NCBI GenBank assembly: GCA_002205965.3
Contig: NADL03000478.1
Location: 2,121,453 to 2,185,452, forward strand
Length of the DNA: 64,000 bases
Origin: Kappaphycus alvarezii
Lineage: Eukaryota > Rhodophyta > Florideophyceae > Gigartinales > Solieriaceae
Direction of reading: 5' to 3'
The position numbers were made by a program, and so were the translations under genes. Positions 1 to 10,902 of the stretch are shown here, one piece after another. The notes beneath the pieces were generated by a model. That model was not told the origin of the DNA. It did not search any database and was given only the letters and a program-made list of their open reading frames with translations. Position 1 is the stretch's first letter. Every line of letters starts with the position of its first letter.

Positions 1-2106
1 TTTTGAAAACTTTACATGCCGTTGCAGATGGATAAAATCTTTATCTTCAGCAAATTTCTTACGTCATAATACAGAACATGTTTTATAATGGCTGGCAACA
101 CGACCATTATTTTTCTAATGTGTTTGTATTTTCTGCAGCGGACTTGATCATTTCATGTGCAATTACCGCACCTGACAGCATGCACGACTCTATAATTACA
201 GAGTAGGGATCAGTATGCAACAAAATAGAGGTCTTTTATAAGAAAAAAGGAGGTACATGTGCAGCAGATTCCGCATTTCGTAAAGGAAATTATCGATTTT
301 ACTAATATCTTCCCAAGGTGTGACGTTATCGTCTTCCATCGATGTAATTCAGCGTGCGCGGCATGCCAAATCCGCTCGTCAAAGCTCAGAATGGGGAACA
401 GGTGCTTTCAAAGGGTCTTTTTGCCGCTTTCGGGATAGGTTGGCTTATGGGGAAAGAAACGAGCGCAGAATTGTCCTTCATCTTGGTTTATTGCTGCTAA
501 ATTTGCGCACACAAACAGTCGGTCTCAATAAAATCTTGCAGTTTTACATGCCCCATCTCAGTAGATAAAGAAACATGTTTCTGGAGTAAACTACATCTTA
601 GTGTATATGTTAATTTCTGAGTTTTGTCCCTGGAGTTGATGTCATGACACGTTTCTGGCTAGTATTCATTTGTTTCTCTTTCTGGAGGCAAATTCAGTGG
701 ATTTGTTGCGACGGACTGCAATAGGACCCCCTGGCTTGGGTTTCCATTAGCAAATACCATCAGCAACATTTGCATACATGACTTTCGTGCCTTCCTGTCC
801 TCATTTCGTTGTAATTTTGCTTTCCTTTCTTGTTAATGTCTACTTTGCTCCTCTTCCTCGCAGCGTTCCTCTTACATCCGGTCTTCTCTGAGAATTTTCT
901 GCTTATTCTCCTCCAGTACCTATTCAAAACGCCCCCGTTCTGCAGTCCATAACTCCTGTTCCTGTAGTATTCTTACCCTAATAAGCTTGGTCACGCCAGT
1001 ATTTTCATCATCTTTTTCTCTCTTTCCCCGTTTGTGAATAATAGGGAACGCAAGCCCCGGCGCAGATGGCGCTCTGGAACTTTCCTTGGACTCTACGGGT
1101 ATATTTTCCTCTACACCACTTGTATGGGCATCTGACTATTCTAGTACGCACGCTTCTCCCTCCTCACAACCATTTGAAAAACATCTAAATCATCGCCATC
1201 CCCTTCTCCCATATCAACTCGCGCGGCCATCTCTGCTCGTATCTATTTCGCCTTCAGAACCGAGTGCGGAATTCTTCGATCTCCGGTTGGGACCCGCTTA
1301 TAGTAGAGAGTGGCGAATTTGCGGCGAGGGGAATTCGTAGATCCATTTTTCTCTGGCCAATGAGACCAGTGAATACGCTTTACAGTGTCCCATTCTTCAC
1401 CTCCGACAGTCAAATGCCTACCGAGAACTTCAAAGAAACTCTCAAGTTGGAGCTCTGTGAAGGAGTCTCCTCATCCTTCAGTCCCACAAGTAAGACCCCT
1501 GCCGTCAGAGTTTTGGTGTCCGCCCAGACTACAGCTCCATGGACGAGCACTGCGCTAATTTGCACATCTAGGTTGCGCACGCGAGGGTCTCGACGGACGA
1601 TGAAAAGAAGCGGGCGCAGATGTGTTTTGACATGTCTGACATGTCGCACGAGATACAGGTGCGTTACGTGCATATCCATTTGCGGGGTACGTGGTGGTGG
1701 CAATGGCGATGCAAATGGTATCAGCATGGGTCTTGAGATGGGGTGGCAGAGAGTCCGGCTTCACGGACTGGCTCGAAGGGAAGGAACGTTTCTTCGGAAT
1801 CTGTAAATGGCACTGAGGGCTGACGGGGTAACATCACCGCTGGTTGGTCGACGGGAAGAGTAATACAGGACTAGTTATGGTAATTGTAAGACCAAAGGGA
1901 AGTGAAACTGCTTCAGCAACAGCGTGCGTGTGGAAAAACGACTCGTGTCAACCAGTAGTCGTTATATATCCTACTATTTTCGAGCTGTTTCTTCGAAGTC
2001 GGATACCATATCTTTTTCTTTCAATGGTAGAAGTCACAAAAACTGTCAAGCGACCGTCTATATATATTCACTGGCTCGCAACTGTTGTTTTGAAGCAGTA
2101 CAAAGT
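1..2106. other. No confident gene (left edge)
   Basis: I see no recognisable gene here. Several open stretches occur, for example a reverse-strand one of 105 codons at 1410-1727, but none matches a family I know and most overlap on both strands. Composition is unremarkable, mildly AT-rich at the far left. A gene reaching in from outside the window cannot be excluded. Confidence 0.4.
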
Positions 2107-2420
2107 CGGACCTATCCAGTTCATGCTCCACTGGGCCGGCCCCACCTATCGTAGACAAACGACACTCGATAGGCAACGACTGGTAGGATAGGCGACAGTT
2201 GTTGCCTATCCTACCGGCCTCGACTGTTGCTCCGAAGGGGAATCATAGCTCGGACCTATTTAGTGTATACTGCACTGGGCCGGCTTTACCTTACATAGAT
2301 GAACGACTGCTGATAACCAACAGTCGTTGTCCATCCTACCGGCCCCCGACTGTTGCGCCGAAGGCCAAATCCATGACTCGGACCTATCCGCAGTACCGCA
2401 CATTGGGCCAACTCTGGTTA
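2107..2420. repeat. Degenerate tandem repeat, about 130-144 bp period
   Basis: A block beginning CGGACCTAT starts at 2107, 2251 and 2379 (spacings 144 and 128). Each is followed by a CACTGGGCC-like stretch, and later by CCTACCGGCC and CGACTGTTGC before the next unit. The third copy is cut short. There is no coding potential across the units. It may be a decayed satellite or the end of an unknown element. Confidence 0.7.
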
Positions 2421-3143
2421 CACATATTTTTCTGCAGTACCCGTTTGCATATTACGTATTCATAGCTTGACTAAGCGTTTGTGGAAGGGTTGTTTACAAA
2501 TTAGTATTTAAGATAGCTATCTCTGCTAGACTAGCCATCCTCTCCAAATCATCAATAAACTCATCAACCAAACCTCAACTACCTCAACTAATCAACTAAT
2601 CAACTAATCAACAAGAGTCAGACGTAAATACGTTCTACCCACAGTGTCGGAGGAATTTATGCGTCTCCGAAATGATAAAGCATTCGTGTACTCCACAAAA
2701 AAATCGTCTGGTAGGAACACTCGTCGAAAACTACGATTTGTGCATACATAACGCGGCAATGTTGATTGAGAGGAGGGTTTGCGCATGCACAATTTGCGCT
2801 TTTATGTTTTAATAAGGAATCTCCCAATATTGAATGAAAAATGCCTTAGACCAACCTATACCAGAATATAGTGGTATCATCCTTTTTGCTGAAATTGTTT
2901 TCTCCAGCCAACAACTTCTGTAATACGTGTAGGAACCATAGCAGACCAGTACAGTTACTTACTGTACTGCGCAACGACTTTTCATAATCTCGGTATGCTC
3001 CCAGGCAACCCTCCTCGGACTATCTGTTTAGGAAGCACTCATCGCAACCTCCTTCACAGCTGCGAAAATCACTTACCAGATCTTTCCCAAACCGCATCAA
3101 CCCAGAGCTTTCCCGATACCTTTTCGGCCGTCGCAACCCCCAG
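2421..3143. other. Intergenic, with short simple repeat
   Basis: No gene is seen. A small simple repeat made of AATCAACT-type units lies near 2575-2615. The remainder is presumably upstream sequence of the gene starting near 3144. Confidence 0.4.
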
Positions 3144-4159
3144 ATGCCTCCGCGCCTACTTTCCCTTTCCCAAGCCTTTCTCCCCCTGGTCCCCCTCCCT
3201 TACACACCGGTGGACCGTCCTCCCTCCCACCGTTGTTATCATCTACCCATCATCTGCAAAAAGCCACGTTCCAACAGCAAAAAGCCTCGTAAATCGTCTC
3301 GTTCAAAACCTACCTCCACTCCCTCGGGTGGTCCGTCGTCATCTCCCCCCCTTCCACCCCGCCTTCCACCACCCCACCCTCTCCTCAACTCTCCAACGCA
3401 TCTTCCGCGTCTGGTTCCGATACGTCCATCCCGATTCCAACCGAGGCGCGTCTGAAACTACCTGACCGTCCTGCCACATCAATAAAACGCAAGCGCAAGC
3501 CGCGTGCCTCCGATGTTGCAAAAGATCCCCCCTCGACAGAGTCAGAATCGACGTCGAAACCACTTTTGTCTTCGGAGAAAATTAAGCAGTTGACTGCAGC
3601 CTATCGCCGTGGTGGGGCGGAAGCATCAGCCCTTCTGGAAGAACTGGATAAAGATCCCGACTATCTGGTTCAAACTGGAAATCCTAGCGGGGAATACGAC
3701 CTGGCTTCCGCTATCATTGGCACCGGTCGGCCGAATGATCAAGGGTATACGTGCTGCCTTATTTGCAAAGCGGTCATCTTTTGCTACTAATTGTGATTTT
3801 GGTTTGCACGTTTGTGTATTACCCAGGATTTCCGTTGACAGAATTGGGTGACGAGGTGAGGGAGGGGTTGAAAAGGGGTTGGCGTTGACGTATTTGGTGA
3901 ATGGTGGGTTTGCGGTGAGGGCGTTTGGTGAGGCGAAGAGGAGGGGACAGCCGGCTGCGTTCTGGGCGGGTAAGACTGCAGTGTTGGGGTACTTGGCCTT
4001 GCGGGAGCTGCTTGTGAACGCTCCAATTGAAGAGGGGCGCAATTGAATGACCGCGAAAAGAAATTGCGGACAGGCGACGATATTCTTATTGATGCCTACA
4101 TGTGGGCTTTGAAAAAGCTTGACGAAGCTAAAGTCGAAACGCACGAAATTTCGCTCTGA
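3144..4159 (+). CDS. Putative plastid-targeted membrane protein of unknown function
   Basis: I do not recognise the family with certainty. Read with single-base shifts near 3350 (in a run of seven C), 3780, 3865 and 4038, one protein of roughly 335 residues emerges. It starts MPPRLLSLSQAFLPLVPLP, a Ser/Pro/Arg/Lys-rich leader consistent with a plastid transit peptide. A soluble part follows (EKIKQLTAAYRRGGAEASAL... NPSGEYDLASA), then a hydrophobic helix (LLIVILVCTFVYYPGFPL), a second amphipathic or membrane region (ALTYLVNGGFAVRAFGEA, AAFWAGKTAVLGYLALREL), and a charged tail ending HEISL. Every shift has the same sense, as if one base were missing, so sequence error is more likely than gene death. 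The continuous composition and sensible topology support a real gene. Plastid location is inferred only from the leader. Confidence 0.5.
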
Positions 4160-4640
4160 AGTAACTGTTACCATCGCAAGGCGTCGGTAATACTCTGCAG
4201 ACGGATCAGGTGGGTCTCGGAACGGTAGAGTGTTCACAGTAAACTGCAGCTCTCGGGACCGGCTTCCCATAATGTACTGACACACGCTTTCATCAGTATA
4301 AATTGACAAGCTACCAAAAAGGTGCAGTGCAAGTGAGCTGGCAAGATGGTACTGTAGGATGCGTCTGTCGTCTTGGGCTACCGTAGCGCCAGAGGACATG
4401 CACAGTGACAGCGTTTAAATACCTTGAGATTGGCAAGAGCGTAAATCACTGCCACTGGTGTCAAAATCAGTGTCAACAAGCACTGCAGAGGTTGACGGCT
4501 CGCCAACAAGTACCTTGAATGCCAGTGCACCATTAGAGGGTCTGGCGCAACACATCGTGGATACATGAAAAAACCAAAACCCTGTACCCTCAACCTCCCC
4601 ACGGTAGCTTGCAAACACCACTCGCTCGCGGCTCGCCACT
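4160..4640 (-). other. Open reverse-strand stretch of unknown status
   Basis: On the reverse strand, about 150 codons are open from 4639 down to about 4160, interrupted by one stop near 4416. The reading includes MSSGATVAQDDRRILQYHLA and LQFTVNTLPFRDPPDPSAEY. No family is recognised. It lies between the 3' end of the plastid-type gene and an inverted LINE fragment. It could be part of a small gene or the unique part of a decayed element. Confidence 0.2.
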
Positions 4641-4678
4641 TGCTCTGTTCGTCAGCGACCGTGTGCTCTCTGTGCACA

Positions 4679-4930
4679 GCATCTCGTCCTACGGGAATAC
4701 CGCTCCAAGGAAGCCGAGAGCGAGTGGTTGGGAGCTGAAATTCGGCCGGCGAGACGGGTTGTCAGATGGTGGGCCAAGGCGCCTGGAGAGCTTACGCTCA
4801 AGGTCCTGGACCTTGTTGCGGAACGCTCGCGTGGCGGCGCCTGCGGCGGCTTGCGTTGCTTTCGTGACAGAGGCCTGCTTGAACGGCGAAACAATAGTAA
4901 CGTCACAGGCAATGGGCCTTTCCATGGGGC
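4679..4930 (-). mobile_element. Inverted fragment of a non-LTR retrotransposon C-terminal region
   Basis: The reverse strand encodes MERPIACDVTIVSPFKQASV and about 55 further residues. These are nearly identical to the segment encoded on the forward strand at about 5551-5770 in the adjacent element. The copies diverge after a shared NFS-QPLAL motif, so this is a roughly 200-bp inverted duplicate placed head to head with the longer copy. It contains only the part after the zinc-binding motif. It could arise from abnormal target-primed reverse transcription (twin priming) or from a second insertion. Confidence 0.75.
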
Positions 4931-6010
4931 AGTCTTTCTTTGTTGCCAGGCTTGCCCCCCCTTCGCCAATTTGCTCATTGTGTTCACGGTAGCTCTTTCC
5001 TCACCGACCTTGGCCCCTTGGACCCCACAGCTCTTGCTGACATCCCTGTCAGCCTGCAAACCCATCTCAATAGGGTACAGCAAGAGACTGCGGCAAAGGT
5101 GTACTGGGAGGGCAACCTCTGGAAGGATGTTCCCAGCCACACAGCTCACCGTCCCGAAGCCAGCCGTCGTCGGATACGCGGTCTAGCTTTTCGGTACTCC
5201 GAGGCTGCCGCCTTTCTACAAGCACATCCGACCAATGCGACCAAAGTCTCTGATGCTCATTGGAGCATCATGCTCCGTCGCCACCTCGGTCTTCCCGTAT
5301 ACACGGGCTCGATCCCGCCAAGGTGTCATCATTGCCAGCAGACGTCAGATCTGTATGGACACTATGGGGCTGACCTCTGCCCCTCGGGGTTTGGCCGCCT
5401 ACACCGGCATAACTCCATCCGTAACGCCCCCGCATATCATGTCTTGCGCGTTGCGCGTTTGGACTACAAGGTCGAGGTCCCTCTGTTCATTCCTGGATCC
5501 GATTTTAGGCCTGCTGACCTCGCACAACCCCAGGCACCTGCCATCGGCCCCATGGAAAGGCCCATTGCCTGTGACGTTACTATTGTTTCGCCGTTCAAGC
5601 AGGCCTCTGTCACGAAAGCAACGCAAGCCGACGCAGGCGCCGCCACTCGAGCGTTCCGCAACAAGGTCCAGGACCTTGAGCGTAAGCTCTCCATGCGCCT
5701 TGACCCACCATCTGACAACCCGTCTCGCCGGCCGAATTTCAGCTTCCAACCACTCGCTCTCGACTCCCGTGGGGCGGCGTCCCCAGCCACTGCTCTGTTT
5801 CTGGAAGCGTTCATTCCGCGGATTGCGACCAGATATCACACCCCTGCTGATGCCACTTTTCGCTCGCGAATCTATCAGCGCCTCAGCTGTGTTCTGTGGT
5901 CCTCGGTGGCTATGGCCATCATTTCCCGCGTCCCACTGTACGTGAGCGATGTTGACCATCCAGTTCTTAATTCAATAGTCGATCAGTGAGTGTACACTCC
6001 AGAAACATCA
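4931..6010 (+). mobile_element. 5'-truncated non-LTR retrotransposon (3' end of ORF2)
   Basis: A single open frame (4940-5989, 349 codons) encodes the C-terminal part of a LINE-type polyprotein. It has a post-RT segment (PEASRRRIRGLAFRYSEAAA), a zinc-binding CHHCQQTSDLYGHYGADLC followed by GFGRLHRHNSIRNA, and then RPADL...ACDVTIVSP, which looks like a restriction-like endonuclease core. The RT domain is missing, so the copy is 5'-truncated as is usual for LINEs. It ends with an ATT-rich tail (TTTATTATTATTATA) about 30 bp past the stop. A shorter relative of its last 60 codons lies at 28020-28215 on the reverse strand. The open frame suggests a fairly young insertion. Confidence 0.8.
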
Positions 6011-6929
6011 TGAGTAAAGTGTTTATTATTATTATATTTTCATCCTTCCCTTGTGTCTAGACCACTCATCATGTATCCCATTCTGATAAGTTGAGTGCTG
6101 ACCATTTCTCCTCCATCCAATTCCTGCGGAGAATGTACTGGCCAGTGCATACCAGAGTCCTTCACTTTCCGATCTGTGGCAAGAGTAGAGTATTCACCGC
6201 CGCTTGCGACACCTGCTTAGAAGCATTAAACTTCTTCCACAGTTGTTTTACCCAGTACGGTACAGTACGCGGGTACTGTACAGTATGTGCGTATACAGCA
6301 GTGTACAGTACAATGATCAATTACCACGATGTCTTGAATGACATTGGACATTGCGGTGAGCAATGTTTCTGTACTGTGTAGACGACCGGGAACACAATCA
6401 AGCACAGTAATCTACGCAATAAACTCGATAATTCAAAAAAAAAATTAAGCCGTCGCTACATGACATTTACTAAATCCCCTCATCCCCTCGCTCCCCTTTT
6501 CCCGAATTCGATAAACCAAATTAGTTCGTAAGCCTGACATCAATGTCCATGTCCCAGTCTCCGTCTCTGTGGCTTTCATTCAGTCCTTCGGCCTTGCTGG
6601 ACAACCTTGGCGCCTGGATCATGCACCATCGGCGTGCGCTTACCAGAGCACTAATCACCGCCGCCCATTCTTCCCACAATGTGACATAGGCTCGTAAACC
6701 TGCTATTCCTTGTGTCCGAGTTCCGCCCTGTGTTCTTTCTCTCGGCTAACCACTTTGTAGAGTCCTCCCATTAGCCCGCAAAAATAATTCTCAGATGACG
6801 AGAAAGTCAATATCATCATTCGAACATGTCACCGCGTAGGTCGGCTTATAATGAGACCGTATGTCAAAAACGATGGTGGAATACGAGATGAGACAAGTTT
6901 TGCGAGGGCGTTGAGTTATGCGACCCACA
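6011..6929. other. Intergenic with GTACAG-type repeats
   Basis: No gene is seen between the LINE fragment and the 3' end of the elongase gene. A cluster of GTACAGTAC/GTACTGTAC-like words lies at about 6255-6313. The remainder is featureless. Confidence 0.5.
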
Positions 6930-7784
6930 TCATTGGTTCTTTTCATGCATGGTATCATCTTTCTCCGGCTTTGAATCATGCGATTGCATGTGATTGACAG
7001 CGGTGTGTTGAACCGTGAGGGCCTTTGTCTTATTATAGGAGCGAAAGTAAAAGTCACAAAACAGTTTGAAAAACGATAGGCCGACAGCTTGACCGAAGAG
7101 CCAACCGCGCATAGAGCCGGAACAACCAGATTGGGAAAAGTAAAGAAAAGGGTAGGGCCAGGTGGCCGTGAGATCAATGATGAACTGAACGATCTGAGCT
7201 TGAGTAATATATTTCTTCCACCAAACTTTGTGCCCGACAGCTGACATGGCATAGTAGTAGTACATGGCGACATGGACTGAGGAGTTGGCGACGACGAGAA
7301 TCCATTGAAGGATCATCGAGGTGGACATGTAGACGTAGAAGAGGGGGATGACGATGCAATGGTGGTAGACATGAAGAAAGTTGAGAGGGCGTTTCTTGAG
7401 GACCATGATGAGGGTGTCGATTAGTTCATAAAACTTGCTGAGATAGAAGATATACATCCACCAACCAAGACGGGATGTCATGGATTGCGAGTTTGGATCA
7501 CAAAGAATGTGACGGATGGAGGTGGGGAACGGAGTGTAGATGAGGAGTTTGAAGATTTCGGTAACGACACCAAGAGACATGAGAAGCGACAGGAGACAGA
7601 GGAAGAGGTTGTGGACAAATGTGAGGACGGGGAGTTTGATTGGAGGGCGATGACGCATGAAGCGTTGAAGGGAGAAAATCAGGGCGAGATAGGAGACAAT
7701 GGCGAGCGGAGGGTAGTAAACGGAAGAGAGGGGGTAAGCTTTCCAGTGGAACGAAGTTGGGAAAATTGAAGCCGAAGAAGCCAT
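6930..7784 (-). CDS. ELO family very-long-chain fatty acid elongase (3-ketoacyl-CoA synthase)
   Basis: ELO enzymes condense malonyl-CoA with an acyl-CoA in the ER, the first step of fatty-acid elongation. The ORF is clean, 284 codons from the chosen start MASSASIFPTSFHWKAYPLS. The frame is open upstream to 8060, but that part is low-complexity and the family normally starts close to the first membrane helix. Diagnostic motifs appear in order: KFYELIDTLIMVLKKR, the histidine box LHVYHHC, VHVAMYYYYA and TQAQIVQF. About six to seven hydrophobic helices are visible, and length matches the usual 270-320. The C-terminus is Lys-rich (KPEKDDTMHEKNQ), consistent with ER retention. It is divergently arranged with Vps52. 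Substrate chain length or unsaturation cannot be told from the sequence. Confidence 0.93.
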   Translation of the reverse strand: MASSASIFPTSFHWKAYPLSSVYYPPLAIVSYLALIFSLQRFMRHRPPIKLPVLTFVHNLFLCLLSLLMSLGVVTEIFKLLIYTPFPTSIRHILCDPNSQSMTSRLGWWMYIFYLSKFYELIDTLIMVLKKRPLNFLHVYHHCIVIPLFYVYMSTSMILQWILVVANSSVHVAMYYYYAMSAVGHKVWWKKYITQAQIVQFIIDLTATWPYPFLYFSQSGCSGSMRGWLFGQAVGLSFFKLFCDFYFRSYNKTKALTVQHTAVNHMQSHDSKPEKDDTMHEKNQ

Positions 7785-8084
7785 GGCTTTGATTTGGTGA
7801 GGGAAAATAAGGTTTTCGAGGGAGTTGGGATGGGGTGGAGACTGAGATGGGTGAGGTGGCCGGAGGAAGAACTTGCTAGTTTTAGAATGGATGAAGTTGG
7901 TAGAAACAGGAGGAAGGGACGAGTCAAAGAGGTAAGGTACTGATTTCAAGCTATTAAATTTGGGGACAAAGGTGAGCAACATGTACCGAGCACGGTTGCG
8001 AGTTTCGATTACAACAATCCGACGATGGCGTAATGGACAACGCACTGGCACATTGAACAAGCAAAAAAGCCCTTATTTTCAGTG

Positions 8085-8195
8085 TAGTGCACTGTACAGT
8101 AGTTTCGCTACACGATTGTACTGTGCAGCACTATTGTGCCATAACGTGTTACAGTGCATTGCGATGTACTGTACTGTACTGTACAGTACATTAGC
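8085..8195. repeat. GTACAGTA-type oligomer cluster in a divergent intergenic region
   Basis: Overlapping copies of TGTACAGTA, TACTGTAC and near variants lie between the divergent ELO and Vps52 genes, including a run of TGTACTGTACTGTACAGTAC character near 8165-8190. A further small group is at 8526-8545. The core GTAC(A/T)GTAC is near-palindromic, so it could act as a protein-binding site or form cruciforms. It could equally be repeat debris. The same words recur at many intergenic sites in the window. Confidence 0.6.
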
Positions 8196-8656
8196 TATAA
8201 TACGGCAGTGTTGGCCGCATACCCACCACTGTGCCATAATCAATTTGTTTTTGTGTTTTTCATTAAAATTTTTTATCAACTTCCAATATAGACTAAGGCA
8301 TGCCCTCTAGGTTTCTGGACAATCCTTTTCATTTATTATTTACCCAATCTCTTTTTTACCCTAGAGATGCACAGCCCACTGCGATCCCGCAGTGCGAGGG
8401 CCAAGTCACACTCCACAAATTTCGCCGTCGTCGACACTTGTCTACATCAACTTTACACTTGTTATGATATTCTTAACACAACCAACCACGTGTACACGTG
8501 TATCTTGTACATTTTCAGGTTACGTTACTGTACATGCTGTACAATACGTTAATTCAAAAGGTGTACAGTTCCCCCCCTCAGTGCATTACAGTCGAGCAAA
8601 CACTACCAGAGAATCAATCCTTACTATTAACCATCAATGGTTTCCCAATCAGCCAC

Positions 8657-10849
8657 ATGGATGAAAGCATTCACTTCTCTGTGATATGTGGAAAGATGCT
8701 TTCCCCCGCTCTTCCTTCCGACCTAGCGGAGGCTGATTCTCCACTTTGGACATCTCTTGGTCTGTCTGCCGCATCTATCACCTCAGACAGCTCCCTCCCT
8801 ACTATAGACCCGCAATCTCTCTCCCGCGACCTCAACTCAACATCTCACCAGGATCCCGCTACACTTTGGACTCTTGCCATCAACAAAGCCCTGTCTGCCT
8901 ACAAAAATGAGCATCACAATCTACAACGTCTGCTCCACTTTCAACACGTCCATCTCCCGCAGTTGCAACAAGCTGAGGAACAGATGATGACCTTGGCCAA
9001 TCGCTTGGAGGACGCCGAAATGGCCGCCATCGAGCTGCAACGGAAGGGAGATCAATGCGTAAAGGAGGTAGACCAATGGAAGAGGCAGAGTTCCTATGTT
9101 GTAGCTTATGCAGAACAGATGGCTCTAGATCCTTATCTCATACGACATATCGTTGATGGCAAAGTTGGCGAGCGTCAGTACGCCGCATGCTTGACTCGCT
9201 TAACAAAGCAGGTTGCGTGGTATGACATGGCAGATGTTAAGAACAGCGTCGCTTATGAAGAGGTCCACACATGTCTCAGCGATTTGGTCCAGACCGCCGT
9301 CAGCAGAGTCCGATTGTTCTTGGTAGACCGAATTGAACTGCTGAAGCGTCCCAATACAAACATCAAATTGTCAAGGAGAATGTCTTGGTCAAGCATCGCC
9401 CTTTGGTCGAGTTTGTCGAATTGCACGCCGCAGAGGTGTTTCGTGAGGTTCGCCACTCATATGTCGATACGATGTCCAGGACTTATTTCGTCCTGTTTAA
9501 AAAGTATCTTGCCGGATTGCTCGCGATGAAACAGCAGTTACCAAGCGAGTATTCAGATACATTGGTAGGCAGTCTGCATGATTCCGCCTCTAATTCTCAA
9601 ACGTTGTCAAGTATGTTTACGAATAGTAGCCAGGCCTCGACCAAGAAGGCCTAGACGGCACTACTGGTGCAAGCGCGATGGGGGCGGGAGTGGGACAGTT
9701 TGCCCTCGGGTCGAGATTGGATGTGCTAAAAGATGTTGAAGGACCAGCCATTGTCCTCGCCACCGCTATGGACAACAATGAAAAGTTTTACTACGAACAA
9801 ATCCATCGCAGCTTGGGGAAGATGTTGTCCGAGACATGCGCTTCGGAGCATATGTTTTGTGAGCAATTTTTCGGGGAAAGCGATGGCCGCATGTTCAACT
9901 CATTCTTTCGGCGCATTATAGGCTTCCTTCTGGATGCCGTCGCCGCCCATACGGCCCCAACAAAGGATACATTAGGCGTATTGCTAGCGCTAAAGGTCAA
10001 TGAAGCCCATCGATCCAGTATGCAAATGCGAAAAATCTTTGATCTCTCCGACTACTTTATCCAGGTAGACATCTTGCTCAAGCCCAAGTTTAAGATGCTT
10101 CTCGACGAAAACATTGCGAGTATGTCGGAGGCCAGCAGGACGATGTCGCGATCGACAAGGAGAGGCTCTGGAGACACAAGCCCGCACATCATTACACGTC
10201 GGTACGCGGAGTTTTCCGCCTCACTGCTTGCAATTTCCCGTTTTGGAACTCCAGATGACTCTATTCTTGAGGGCCTTCGCCGCCTGAGATCTGAATACAA
10301 TGGCTTTCTCAATGCTATGTCTACTTTGTTCACCCGTGCCAAACTGAGGTATATGTTTCTGATCAACAACATCGACCTCATTCTCTCCATGTGTCGAAAG
10401 CATGAAGTGACTGGATCTGAGGAAAACAAATTCTTTGCAGAGCTTCAGGAAGTTCACACCACTGCGTATGTCGAGCATGAGGTCGCCGACCACTTTCCTG
10501 ATGTGGTTTTTTTTGTACGGCAGTACGAAAGGGCAGTCAAAATCTCTACGGCGTCTGGGTCTACCCGAAAATCTTTTCCAAGTGAGGAGAGAGTAAGGGC
10601 GATTCTGCGACAATTTGCATCAAACTGGAGCCTCGGTGCAAAGCACATGCAAGACAACGCGCTAAGGGAGTTTCCGAATTACGATGTTGGAGCAAGCCTT
10701 ATTCGCGCTCTCTTCTCAAAATTGTTTGCGTATCACAAGCGATGCGTAGCTGCCATACAGCAGAGTACCCAAAACTGCTTGGCGAGCTCGTGACGAGCAA
10801 GGAAATATCTTACGAATTGCGCCAAAGGTCTCAGCAGCTCGCAAGGTAA
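8657..10849 (+). CDS. VPS52: Vps52/Sac2-family subunit of the GARP/EARP tethering complex
   Basis: Vps52 is a subunit of GARP and EARP, which tether endosome-derived vesicles at the trans-Golgi. The assembled protein (about 730 residues, family usually 640-720) has an N-terminal coiled-coil stretch (QLQQAEEQMMTLANRLEDAE) and LDPYLIRHIVDGKVGERQYA. It also has RHSYVDTMSRTYFVLFKKYL, SRLDVLKDVEGPAIVLATA, the hallmark SPHIITRRYAEFSAS, YMFLINNIDLILSM and the C-terminal ASNWSLGAKHMQDNALREF. Three shifts are needed: near 9366 (AAA run), between about 9611 and 9650, and near 10768. All act as if one base were missing. The second could alternatively be a 23-nt intron starting GTATGT at 9611. Start chosen at MDESIHF; 8696 is the alternative. 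It converges with the claspin-like gene 53 bp away. Confidence 0.88.
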
Positions 10850-10902
10850 ATGCGAAAATAAAAGTGGATGACACGCTTTTTACTCATCGAGAATGCCCGT
10901 GT

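Noticed and set aside
3626..4399. 257-codon reverse ORF opposite the plastid-type gene
   Set aside because: Its second half is the antisense of the forward gene, which has a sensible domain layout; only the part beyond 4160 was kept as uncertain.
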